The notes beneath the pieces are model-generated. The model searched no databases and had not been told where the DNA came from. It saw only the letters and a list, made by a program, of their open reading frames with translations. A program made the position numbers and the translations under genes. This document shows positions 1 through 5,378 of a stretch of DNA of 5,424 bases, in pieces. Within the stretch, counting starts at the first letter, position 1; the number at the start of each line of letters is the position of its first letter. The DNA comes from Caldifarciminota bacterium UBA6260 (GTDB taxonomy: Bacteria; Hydrothermota; 32-111). The stretch covers positions 15,808 to 21,231 of the forward strand of contig DJVI01000001.1 in assembly GCA_002441125.1 (NCBI GenBank). The letters are read 5' to 3'.

Positions 1-147
1 AAAGGTAAAGAGATTTTTTTAAAATTAAAAGAGGATTTTTTAGATTTTGAAATTCTTTCTATGGGGATGAGTGATGATTATATTATTGCCCTTAAAAATG
101 GTTCAAATATGTTAAGGTTGGGGAGGTATTTTTATGAAGAGATTTGA
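1..147 (+). CDS. YggS/PROSC-family PLP homeostasis protein, C-terminal part (5' end outside window)
   Basis: Frame 1 is open from the first base and encodes the last 48 residues of a protein ending in TGA at 145-147. Residues 19-45 of the fragment contain LSMGMSDD, then a Gly-Ser-x-x-x-Arg-x-Gly segment (GSNMLRLGR). This is the C-terminal signature of the YggS/YBL036C/PROSC family, a fold-type III alanine-racemase-like barrel that binds PLP without known catalytic turnover and buffers cytoplasmic vitamin B6. In the family these Ser/Gly and Gly-Ser...Arg-x-Gly residues hold the PLP phosphate. The PLP lysine lies in the missing N-terminal part. The end overlaps the next start (ATG 134) by 14 nt in another frame, suggesting coupled translation. 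YggS often sits near cell-division genes in other bacteria; nothing here shows that. The family call is secure although only about a fifth of the protein is visible. Confidence 0.9.
   Translation, partial: KGKEIFLKLKEDFLDFEILSMGMSDDYIIALKNGSNMLRLGRYFYEEI
121..126 (+). promoter_or_regulatory. Shine-Dalgarno site for the glycosyltransferase gene
   Basis: GGGAGG lies 7 nt upstream of ATG 134, inside the end of the yggS-like gene. This strong site supports ATG 134 as a real translation start and shows that the membrane protein gene is (or recently was) translated as the second gene of a yggS transcript. Confidence 0.75.
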
Positions 148-769
148 AAATTTGTTAATATTTTTTATTTTCTTTATTCTTTTCACATTGTTAGAGATTC
201 CTTTTATGGATAGTATTCCAAAGGTATGGGTTGATGAGGTATGGTATGCTGGTACATCTTATAACTTTTCAAAAGGTCTTGGTTTTACAAACCAGAATGT
301 TATTGGATTGTATGGTGGTGATTATCTTTTTGGTTACTCTTTAGCACTTGGAACATTTTACAAAATTTTTGGATGTAACCTTTTTCTATCTAAATTTTTC
401 TCATACATTCTCGGTGTTTTATTTCTTATCCTTTTCTTTTTCATTTCAAAAGAACTATCTTTTGGGGTAAAAGAGAAAATATTTTTTCTCCTATTTTTCA
501 TCTTTTCATCAACAGTTTTTTTAGTTTACAGAACGGTAAGACCTGAAGCCCTAAAAATTCTTTTCTCCTCCCTTTCACTTTTTTTTCTTTTAAAAGGTTT
601 AAAAGGTGAAGAAAAGTTCTTTATTTTTTCAACATTCTTTTCATTATGTGGCGTTCTTACCCATCCAGATGAAATATTTTTTGCTTTCATATTTTTCTTC
701 ATAATATTTTTTTATTCTATAAACAATAAAAAATTAAACCTCTTTTTTTCTTCCTTTCAGTTGTTATAA
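134..769 (+). CDS. N-terminal fragment of GT39/ArnT-like glycosyltransferase
   Basis: This 211-residue reading frame begins at ATG 134 behind a good Shine-Dalgarno and stops at TAA 767-769. The start has a short basic end, then a helix at residues 7-24. It is followed by the loop motif WVDEVWYA with D34-E35; in GT39/GT83 enzymes an acidic residue here serves as the catalytic base or metal contact. Further hydrophobic segments lie at about 88-105, 115-132, 141-155, 161-175 and 181-196. The RPEAL stretch at 136-140 and the THPDE stretch at 176-180 sit where many GT39-like proteins have Arg-Pro-(Glu/Asp) and (S/T)-His-Pro. The last residues (after about position 204) probably belong to the wrong frame, because the natural continuation lies in another frame. 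Alone it would lack the later helices and the soluble domain and is unlikely to be an active transferase. The membrane-GT assignment is good; donor and acceptor are unknown. Confidence 0.7.
   Translation: MKRFENLLIFFIFFILFTLLEIPFMDSIPKVWVDEVWYAGTSYNFSKGLGFTNQNVIGLYGGDYLFGYSLALGTFYKIFGCNLFLSKFFSYILGVLFLILFFFISKELSFGVKEKIFFLLFFIFSSTVFLVYRTVRPEALKILFSSLSLFFLLKGLKGEEKFFIFSTFFSLCGVLTHPDEIFFAFIFFFIIFFYSINNKKLNLFFSSFQLL
743..749 (+). other. T7 homopolymer, candidate frame-disruption site 1
   Basis: Seven T residues lie just before frame 2 runs into its stop at 767-769. Adding one T here would carry the reading into frame 1, which gives a very good membrane helix (VVIICSILFIFFLYFIKN, about 760-813). 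Removing one T would instead carry it into frame 3, which stays open to 1622. Both repairs are possible; the sequence alone does not decide. Confidence 0.45.
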
Positions 770-832
770 TCTGTTCTATTTTATTTATTTTCTTTTTATA
801 TTTTATAAAAAATCATCTATTGGGGAGTTTTA

Positions 833-838
833 TTTTTT
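833..838 (+). other. T6 homopolymer, candidate frame-disruption site 2
   Basis: If the first shift goes to frame 1, a second single missing base is needed before the frame 1 stop at 898-900. This T6 run is the natural place: one added T joins frame 1 (LLGSFIF) to frame 3 (YGRRLSIYEGS). If instead the first event goes straight to frame 3, this run is irrelevant. Confidence 0.3.
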
Positions 839-923
839 ATATGGGAGAAGGCTTTCAATTTATGAGGGTTCACTGTTTGGGCAGATTTTATTTAAACTGA
901 AAAATCTTTACAACGATTACGCT

Positions 924-1622
924 TTGGGATTCAAAAGGTTATACATATTTTTATTTGAGATATTTGTTTTTATTTTTGGTTTGATTTTTTTCAGGAAAGA
1001 TAACAAGATAAAATTATTATCCTTTATCGGTCTTTCCTACTTCATACTTGGTTTTCTTTTTATGGAAAGGTTTGTTACGAGAGGGTTCATTTCAATAATA
1101 TTTTATTCGATACTTGTTTTAACTTTGATCTTAAAAAATATTCAGGAAAAATGGAAGGTTTTGTTTTTTGTTCTTTCTTTTCTCTATCTTATAAACAATG
1201 TTGTTGCCATAGCATACCTTTTATATAGGGATAGGGATGTTACATCATATTCAAAGATAGAAAATTATTGTGAAAAAAATGTTGAAAAAGGGAAGGTTGT
1301 TCTATCAAACATAATTTTTTATTTTCCATTTAAGGATAACAGATTCTACAATGATTATACGTACTATAAGTTGACAAAATTTAAAACTCTTGATTCATTA
1401 ATAAAATCTGACTCTGTTGACTACATAGTTATAAGTGATTATTTAACTAAAGGTGTTACATCTGTTTCAAATAAAAAAGAAAAAGAAGGATCTCTAAAAA
1501 ATTTCAAAATATTCTATTCTAAAATGAAAATGTATGCAGATAGTTTTTTTGTTCTGTACGATTTTTTAAAGACAATAGGATATGGTACTATAAATTTTTA
1601 TAAGAGAAAGTTGACAAGATAA
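924..1622 (+). CDS. C-terminal fragment of GT39/ArnT-like glycosyltransferase
   Basis: Frame 3 is open from 738 to the TAA at 1620-1622. The first possible start is TTG 924, with no Shine-Dalgarno before it, and the open frame reads sensibly upstream of it (YGRRLSIYEGSLFGQ at 840-884). This is therefore more likely the continuation of the 134 gene than a separate gene. The 232 residues counted from TTG 924 contain about four hydrophobic segments (roughly 7-23, 31-46, 55-70 and 78-100). They are followed by a soluble tail with YCEKNVEKGKVVLS and then DSVDYIVISDYL, the pattern of the C-terminal extracytoplasmic domain in GT39-like proteins. There the chain often asks whether residues are 'known to be at' a position, with a hydrophobic beta strand such as YIVIS. 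Independent expression seems improbable; it probably matters only if the frame is restored. Confidence 0.55.
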   Translation: MGFKRLYIFLFEIFVFIFGLIFFRKDNKIKLLSFIGLSYFILGFLFMERFVTRGFISIIFYSILVLTLILKNIQEKWKVLFFVLSFLYLINNVVAIAYLLYRDRDVTSYSKIENYCEKNVEKGKVVLSNIIFYFPFKDNRFYNDYTYYKLTKFKTLDSLIKSDSVDYIVISDYLTKGVTSVSNKKEKEGSLKNFKIFYSKMKMYADSFFVLYDFLKTIGYGTINFYKRKLTR

Positions 1623-1638
1623 AAATTTTATGTAAACT
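1611..1638 (+). promoter_or_regulatory. Candidate promoter for rmlB (TTGACA / TAAACT)
   Basis: TTGACA at 1611-1616 is a perfect -35 hexamer, overlapping the last codons of the glycosyltransferase. A 16-nt spacer leads to TAAACT at 1633-1638 (4 of 6 to TATAAT, and of the TAnnnT form). A start about 7 nt downstream would fall at 1645-1647, on or just before ATG 1647, giving a mRNA with almost no leader. No Shine-Dalgarno precedes rmlB, which fits a leaderless transcript. It is a motif match only; in AT-rich DNA the -10 could be chance, but the full -35 match and the spacing make it worth recording. Confidence 0.4.
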
Positions 1639-1640
1639 AA

Positions 1641-2681
1641 ATGTTTATGAAAAAAATCGTAATAACAGGTGGGGCTGGATTCATAGGTTCAAATTTCATC
1701 AGATATGTTTTAAAAAAGAAAAATTATTCTATAATCAATATTGATCATCTGCTTCTTTCAGGTAGTAGAGAGAATATTAAGGAATTCACAAATGAAAAAA
1801 ATTATAGATTCATAAAAGGTGATATAAGAGATTTTGATTTTTTGTTGAAATTCTTCAAAAAGGAAAAGGACATATTCGGTGTAATCAATTTCGCTGCACA
1901 ATCCCATGTTGATAGAAGTATAATCTCTCCAAAAGATTTTATAGATACAAACATTTTAGGTGTTTTTAATTTACTTGAAATTTTTAGAAATGGTTTATTC
2001 AAAAGGTTTTTACAGATTTCGACAGATGAAGTTTACGGTGATTTAAAAATAGATTCAAAGAAAAAATTCAAAGAGGATTCGCCCCTTAAACCTAATTCTC
2101 CATATTCATCATCAAAAGCATCCGCTGACCTGATTTCTCTTTCTTATAATAAAACTTACAATTTGGATATAGTTATTACAAGATCTTCGAACAATTTTGG
2201 CCCTTACCAGTTCCCAGAAAAATTGATCCCACTAACTATTCTGAAAGCTTTGAAAAACGAAAAGATACCGATATATGGAGATGGTAAAAATGTTAGGGAC
2301 TGGCTGTATGTTGAGGACAATGTGAGAGCGATTTTGAATGTTTTTGAACATGGGAAAAGCGGAAATGTTTACAATATAGGTGGTGATAATGAGATCTCCA
2401 ATATAAAACTTGTTAAAATGATTTTAAAGATTTTGGATAAGGATGAAAGGTTGATAACATTTGTTAAGGATAGACCTTCCCATGATAGAAAATACTCTTT
2501 GGATTCATCAAAAATAAAAAGGGAGTTAAAGCACAGAAATATTTTTAAATTCTATCCAACACTTAAAAAAACCGTAGAATGGTATAAAGAGAATATAAGA
2601 TGGGTTGAAAAATGCATAGATGAGGATTTCAAAAAGTATTACCAAAAAAATTATAAAGAGAGGTTGGATGAAGAAAACTAA
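1641..2681 (+). CDS. rmlB: dTDP-glucose 4,6-dehydratase (RmlB/RfbB)
   Basis: This cytoplasmic extended-SDR enzyme converts dTDP-D-glucose to dTDP-4-keto-6-deoxy-D-glucose by an internal NAD-mediated redox, the second step of dTDP-rhamnose and related deoxysugar pathways. In the 346 residues, GGAGFIG (10-16) binds NAD and D35 ends the second strand. GDIRD is at 60-64 and FAAQSHVDRS at 84-93. STDEVYGD at 127-134 holds the catalytic Thr-Asp-Glu triad (T128-D129-E130), and Y155xxxK159 is the SDR pair. SNNFGPYQFPEKLIP (183-197), YGDGKNVRDWLYVEDN (212-227) and DRPSHDRKYSLD (277-288) bind the nucleotide sugar. The Thr-Asp-Glu triad separates RmlB from 4-epimerases. Length is typical. The start could be ATG 1641 or ATG 1647; neither has a Shine-Dalgarno, and 1647 (MKKIVITGG) is the more usual family start and fits a leaderless transcript. 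Small departures are Gln87 where Glu is common (FAAESHVDRS) and HLLLSGS after D35 where KLTYAG is usual. It overlaps rmlA by 14 nt. Confidence 0.95.
   Translation: MFMKKIVITGGAGFIGSNFIRYVLKKKNYSIINIDHLLLSGSRENIKEFTNEKNYRFIKGDIRDFDFLLKFFKKEKDIFGVINFAAQSHVDRSIISPKDFIDTNILGVFNLLEIFRNGLFKRFLQISTDEVYGDLKIDSKKKFKEDSPLKPNSPYSSSKASADLISLSYNKTYNLDIVITRSSNNFGPYQFPEKLIPLTILKALKNEKIPIYGDGKNVRDWLYVEDNVRAILNVFEHGKSGNVYNIGGDNEISNIKLVKMILKILDKDERLITFVKDRPSHDRKYSLDSSKIKRELKHRNIFKFYPTLKKTVEWYKENIRWVEKCIDEDFKKYYQKNYKERLDEEN
2658..2664 (+). promoter_or_regulatory. Shine-Dalgarno site deciding the rmlA start
   Basis: GAGAGGT, inside the 3' end of rmlB, ends 3 nt before ATG 2668. It supports that start over the in-frame ATG at 2620, which would add 16 residues with no family counterpart. 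Confidence 0.6.
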
Positions 2682-3543
2682 GGGAATAGTACTTGCAGGT
2701 GGAGAGGGGACAAGATTATTTCCAACAACCAAAATATACTCAAAACAACTTATAACGATATACGATAAACCTCTTATATATTACCCTCTTTCTACTCTTA
2801 TTCTTTCTGGAATAAACGAGATACTTATAATTTCGACAAAAACGAGTTTACCACTTTTTAAAAAAATTTTCAAAGATGGAAAAGATTTTGGTCTTAATAT
2901 AAAATACGCTTGCCAAGAAAAACCAAGAGGTATCGCTGAATCACTAATAATAGGTGAAGATTTCATTGGAAAAGATGATGTTATGCTCATTCTTGGTGAT
3001 AACATCTTTTATGGTGATATGGATTTTCTTAGAAAAGCAAAAAATGAAAATGAAAATGCTACAATTTTTGGATACTATGTTTCAGACCCACAGAGGTATG
3101 GAGTTGTTGAGTTCGATGAAAACGGGAAAGTGATTTCCATAGAAGAGAAACCTAAAAACCCTAAAAGTAACTATGCTGTTTGTGGTATATACATTTATGA
3201 TAAATACTGTTCAGATTATGCTAAAAAATTAAAACCATCAAAAAGGGGAGAACTTGAAATAACTGACCTGAACAGAATCTATCTTGAAAAAAAACAATTG
3301 AAACTTGAAATCATGGGGAGGGGAATAGCTTGGCTTGATACTGGGACTCCACGTTCTATGCTTGAAGCGAGTTCCTTTATAGGAACTATAGAACAGAGGC
3401 AGAATCTTAAAATTGGATGTATCGAAGAGGTTTGTTTAAGAATGAGATTTCTTAAAAAGAAAAATTTTTTGAAACTTGTTAGAAATTATCCTGAATCTGA
3501 TTACAAAAATTATCTATTAAAAATTTATGAAGAGGTGAGGTGA
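2668..3543 (+). CDS. rmlA: Glucose-1-phosphate thymidylyltransferase (RmlA/RfbA)
   Basis: The enzyme makes dTDP-glucose from dTTP and glucose-1-phosphate in the cytoplasm and feeds RmlB. From ATG 2668 it has 291 residues, the usual length of the short RmlA form (about 286-293). The nucleotidyltransferase signature LAGGEGTRLFPTT is at 9-21, with catalytic R16 and K26 in SKQLITIYDKPLIYYPLS (25-42). Q83 with KPRGIAES (85-92) contacts the base and sugar. LGDNIFYG (109-116) has the metal-binding D111. VSDPQRYGVVEFD is at 138-150, EEKP at 159-162, RGELEITDLN at 193-202, and GRGIAWLDTGT (217-227) carries the second metal ligand D224. All expected catalytic residues are present. Departures are minor (Thr30 where Pro is usual, Cys172 before GIYIYD). 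The gene starts inside rmlB and its stop TGA 3541-3543 overlaps the start region of the next gene, so rmlB, rmlA and the asparagine-synthetase-like gene form a coupled unit. End product sugar unknown: rmlC and rmlD are not here. Confidence 0.95.
   Translation: MKKTKGIVLAGGEGTRLFPTTKIYSKQLITIYDKPLIYYPLSTLILSGINEILIISTKTSLPLFKKIFKDGKDFGLNIKYACQEKPRGIAESLIIGEDFIGKDDVMLILGDNIFYGDMDFLRKAKNENENATIFGYYVSDPQRYGVVEFDENGKVISIEEKPKNPKSNYAVCGIYIYDKYCSDYAKKLKPSKRGELEITDLNRIYLEKKQLKLEIMGRGIAWLDTGTPRSMLEASSFIGTIEQRQNLKIGCIEEVCLRMRFLKKKNFLKLVRNYPESDYKNYLLKIYEEVR
3532..3543 (+). promoter_or_regulatory. Tandem Shine-Dalgarno GAGGTGAGGTGA at the rmlA / asnB-like junction
   Basis: Two GAGG cores lie 5 nt apart (3532-3535 and 3537-3540) in the last codons and stop of rmlA. 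The second is 5 nt before ATG 3546, an ideal spacing; the first is 4 nt before an in-frame GTG at 3540. ATG 3546 is preferred because it places MPGFWGVF exactly like the MCGI-GVF start of class II amidotransferase domains. Confidence 0.6.
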
Positions 3544-3545
3544 AT

Positions 3546-5261
3546 ATGCCTGGTTTTTGGGGTGTGTTTTCATTCGAAAAGAGTTTTAAAACTTTTGAAG
3601 TTGAAGAAGTAATTTCAAAAAATTATGTTAAAAGAAGAAAAAATTTTGAAAATGGTTTCCTGTTTCAAAACACTTTAAATAGGTTTCTTGATGAGAAGAT
3701 ATTCCAGGAGGATGAAGAAATATTTGTTTGTTTTGAAGGTGTTTTTTTCAATCATAAAAATTTGAGAATTGAAAACTCTGTGAACAACGATTTTTCACTT
3801 TTCAAAAAACTTTTTTATGAATCTAAAAGATCTTTTCCATCACAAATTTATGGTAACTATACTGGAATAGTTTACGATAAAAACAAAAAAGAAGTCTACC
3901 TTTTCACAGCACACAACGGAACTAAAACACTTTTTTATTTTTTCGATAAAGAGAATAAAATTCTTATTTTTGGTAACAGCTTGAAATATGTTATAGATCT
4001 GATGAGAGAGAACGGATACAAAGTTGAACTTGATAATGATGGTGCTTACTGTTTGATTACTGTTGGTTACATGGTAGGTGAAAGAACACTTGTAAAAAAT
4101 GTTAAGAAATTAAAACCTGCAACAGTTCTTAAATTTGATGGTAAAAATATTGGTGAGGAAACTTTCTTTAAAATATCTTCCTATCCTTTAGGTAAAAAGC
4201 AGGAAAATATGATTATAGATGAGCTGGATAACCTTTTTGTTGAAGCTGTTAAAGCTGAATACGATAAAGATATAGAGTATGGTTTCAAACATGTATCAAC
4301 ACTCTCCGGTGGTCTTGATTCAAGGACCAACCTTTTGACAGCACACAGGTTGGGATACAAAGATGTTTTGTGTTTATGTTTTTCTGAGAACGATTATCTT
4401 GATGAGAAGTTGTCCAAAAAAATAGCGTCAGATTTTTTAGATTACTATCTTTTCTATTCTTTGAACAATGGGAAATATCTTATAGATATAGATAATCCTG
4501 TAAAAGCTAACGATGGACTTATATTTTATTCAGGTTCTTCATATATGTACAGCATGTTTTCACTTCTCAACTTTTCAGATTATGGGATTTTACACACAGG
4601 TGTTGCAGGTAATGAGGTTCTTTACTCATCTTTGAAATTCGATTATCACGAAAAACCATCAAAAGAAAAAGTTGAAAGAATATTTTATTCATCAAAATTG
4701 AGAAATAAAATAGAAAACATTTTGGATGAACTTGTTAAAAAATATGAAACTATGGAAGAATTAGCTTTTTATGAAAAGTGTGTAAATGGAATGTATAACG
4801 CTTTCAGAAATATAGAACATTTCACAGAATTTTCTTCACCAACCCTTTATGCGCCAACACTTGAGTATATAATGAAAATAGATCCAAAACTTAAATACAA
4901 CGCTCACATATATAGAAAATGGGTTTTGAAAAAGATACCAAATATAAATTATCCTTGGGAACATATAGCTGGTGCTAAAGTAAGCGGTTCAAGTTTTGAG
5001 ATCTTTTTAAGAAAATCTAAGAAAAAGTTAGCGACGATGCTTTTAGGTTACAGACCTTCTAAAAATCCTTGGGATAAATGGATGAAGAAAAACCCCATAC
5101 TTATGGAAACTCTTGATAAATATTTTTACGATAATATAGATATCTTAAAAGGTGATTTAAAAGAGGATTGTGTAAAACTTTACCAGAGTGGTAACCTAAA
5201 AGAAAAAACACAACCTCTTACTCTTATCTCATACATAAAACAGAATGATATAAATACTTGA
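3546..5261 (+). CDS. Asparagine-synthetase-like ATP-dependent amide ligase with degenerate glutaminase domain
   Basis: From ATG 3546 the protein has 571 residues in two parts like AsnB. The N-terminal Ntn/GATase-II-like domain (1 to about 200) has the start MPGFWGVF, GVFFNHKNLR (65-74), GNYTGIVYD (103-111), TKTLFYF (126-132) and RTLVKNVKKLKPATVL (180-195). The synthetase domain (about 220-571) has the PP-loop SGGLDSR (254-260), which binds ATP pyrophosphate and adenylates a carboxylate. It also has DYLDEKLSKKIA (283-294), TGVAGNEVLY (351-360) and YAPTLEYIMKIDP further on. The nucleophilic Cys2 is Pro2, and the AsnB Asn-Gly-Glu of the glutamine pocket reads E64-G65-V66. Hydrolysis of glutamine is therefore unlikely, and ammonia or another amine may be the donor. 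The AsnB GDGxDE motif reads GVAGNE. Similar SGGLDSR proteins occur in surface-polysaccharide clusters, where amidation of uronic acids or amino-acid linkage is proposed; that role is inferred here from the rmlBA neighbours. True asparagine synthesis is less likely. No membrane segment is seen. Confidence 0.8.
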   Translation: MPGFWGVFSFEKSFKTFEVEEVISKNYVKRRKNFENGFLFQNTLNRFLDEKIFQEDEEIFVCFEGVFFNHKNLRIENSVNNDFSLFKKLFYESKRSFPSQIYGNYTGIVYDKNKKEVYLFTAHNGTKTLFYFFDKENKILIFGNSLKYVIDLMRENGYKVELDNDGAYCLITVGYMVGERTLVKNVKKLKPATVLKFDGKNIGEETFFKISSYPLGKKQENMIIDELDNLFVEAVKAEYDKDIEYGFKHVSTLSGGLDSRTNLLTAHRLGYKDVLCLCFSENDYLDEKLSKKIASDFLDYYLFYSLNNGKYLIDIDNPVKANDGLIFYSGSSYMYSMFSLLNFSDYGILHTGVAGNEVLYSSLKFDYHEKPSKEKVERIFYSSKLRNKIENILDELVKKYETMEELAFYEKCVNGMYNAFRNIEHFTEFSSPTLYAPTLEYIMKIDPKLKYNAHIYRKWVLKKIPNINYPWEHIAGAKVSGSSFEIFLRKSKKKLATMLLGYRPSKNPWDKWMKKNPILMETLDKYFYDNIDILKGDLKEDCVKLYQSGNLKEKTQPLTLISYIKQNDINT

Positions 5262-5285
5262 CAAATTTAAAAAAAAATATATACT
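5258..5285 (+). promoter_or_regulatory. Promoter of the tRNA-Thr/tRNA-Tyr operon (TTGACA / TATACT)
   Basis: TTGACA (5258-5263) and TATACT (5280-5285, 5 of 6 to TATAAT) are separated by 16 nt of almost pure A/T. Transcription should begin near 5291-5293, about 10 nt before tRNA-Thr. The -35 hexamer contains the TGA stop (5259-5261) of the upstream gene. No terminator hairpin is seen between the protein gene and the tRNAs. Confidence 0.8.
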
Positions 5286-5302
5286 AAAAAATCTGTGAGC
5301 TT

Positions 5303-5374
5303 GCTGGTGTAGCTCAGGGGTAGAGCAGTGGTTTTGTAAACCACTGGTCGGGGGTTCAAATCCCTCCACCAGCT
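5303..5374 (+). tRNA. tRNA-Thr (anticodon UGU)
   Basis: The cloverleaf folds fully. The acceptor stem GCTGGTG (5303-5309) pairs with CACCAGC (5367-5373), leaving discriminator T5374. The D stem GCTC/GAGC is at 5312-5315 and 5323-5326. The anticodon stem GTGGT/ACCAC (5328-5332, 5340-5344) holds loop TTTGTAA with anticodon TGT at 5335-5337, reading ACA threonine codons. A 5-nt variable loop (5345-5349) follows. The T stem GGGGG/CCCTC with one G-T pair holds loop TTCAAAT (5355-5361). CCA is not encoded, so the 3' end must be added by a nucleotidyltransferase. Discriminator U is usual in bacterial tRNA-Thr. Confidence 0.96.
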
Positions 5375-5378
5375 ATGT

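Larger units (their letters stand above)
134..1622 (+). pseudogene. GT39/ArnT-like (GT-C) membrane glycosyltransferase, frame-disrupted
   Basis: One ancestral gene appears to be split over two frames: frame 2 from 134 to 769 and frame 3 from about 738 (first in-frame ATG/GTG/TTG only at 924) to 1622. A repaired product would be about 496 aa, normal for dolichyl-phosphate-mannose/ArnT-type glycosyltransferases, which move a sugar from a polyprenyl-phosphate donor onto an acceptor outside the membrane. The N-terminal half has the first extracytoplasmic loop with the Asp-Glu pair (D34-E35); the C-terminal half has further helices and a soluble tail. The switch lies between about 740 and 850, a region with T7 at 743-749 and T6 at 833-838. 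Either one extra base (frame 2 to 3) or two missing bases (2 to 1 to 3) would explain it. It may be a true pseudogene, a sequencing or assembly homopolymer error, or a gene read through slippage. The flanking sequence shows no other decay. Confidence 0.65.

Noticed and set aside
1371..1376. TTGACA inside the glycosyltransferase C-terminal half
   Set aside because: No convincing -10 box at 15-19 nt spacing; chance match in AT-rich coding DNA.
1802..2002. Reverse-strand open frame inside rmlB
   Set aside because: It lies wholly within a conserved enzyme gene, shows no recognisable motif or ribosome site, and reads as a shadow of rmlB codons.
2620..2667. Longer rmlA start at ATG 2620
   Set aside because: It adds 16 residues unlike any RmlA N-terminus and overlaps rmlB by 62 nt; ATG 2668 has a ribosome site and the canonical start before LAGG.
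2526..2732. Reverse-strand open frame across the rmlB/rmlA junction
   Set aside because: Its hydrophobic look comes from the complement of Lys-rich AAA codons; no start signals.
2781..3005. Reverse-strand open frame inside rmlA
   Set aside because: Shadow of a well-conserved gene, with no independent coding evidence.
4335..4340. TTGACA inside the ligase gene
   Set aside because: It encodes Leu-Thr within conserved sequence just after the PP-loop and lacks a good -10 element.
3546..5261. Lasso-peptide cyclase (McjC-type) reading of the asparagine-synthetase-like protein
   Set aside because: No precursor peptide, leader protease or exporter is seen nearby; the neighbours are sugar nucleotide genes.
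5262..5302. Terminator or riboswitch between the ligase gene and the tRNAs
   Set aside because: The 41 nt are nearly all A/T promoter sequence with no GC-rich hairpin followed by T residues.
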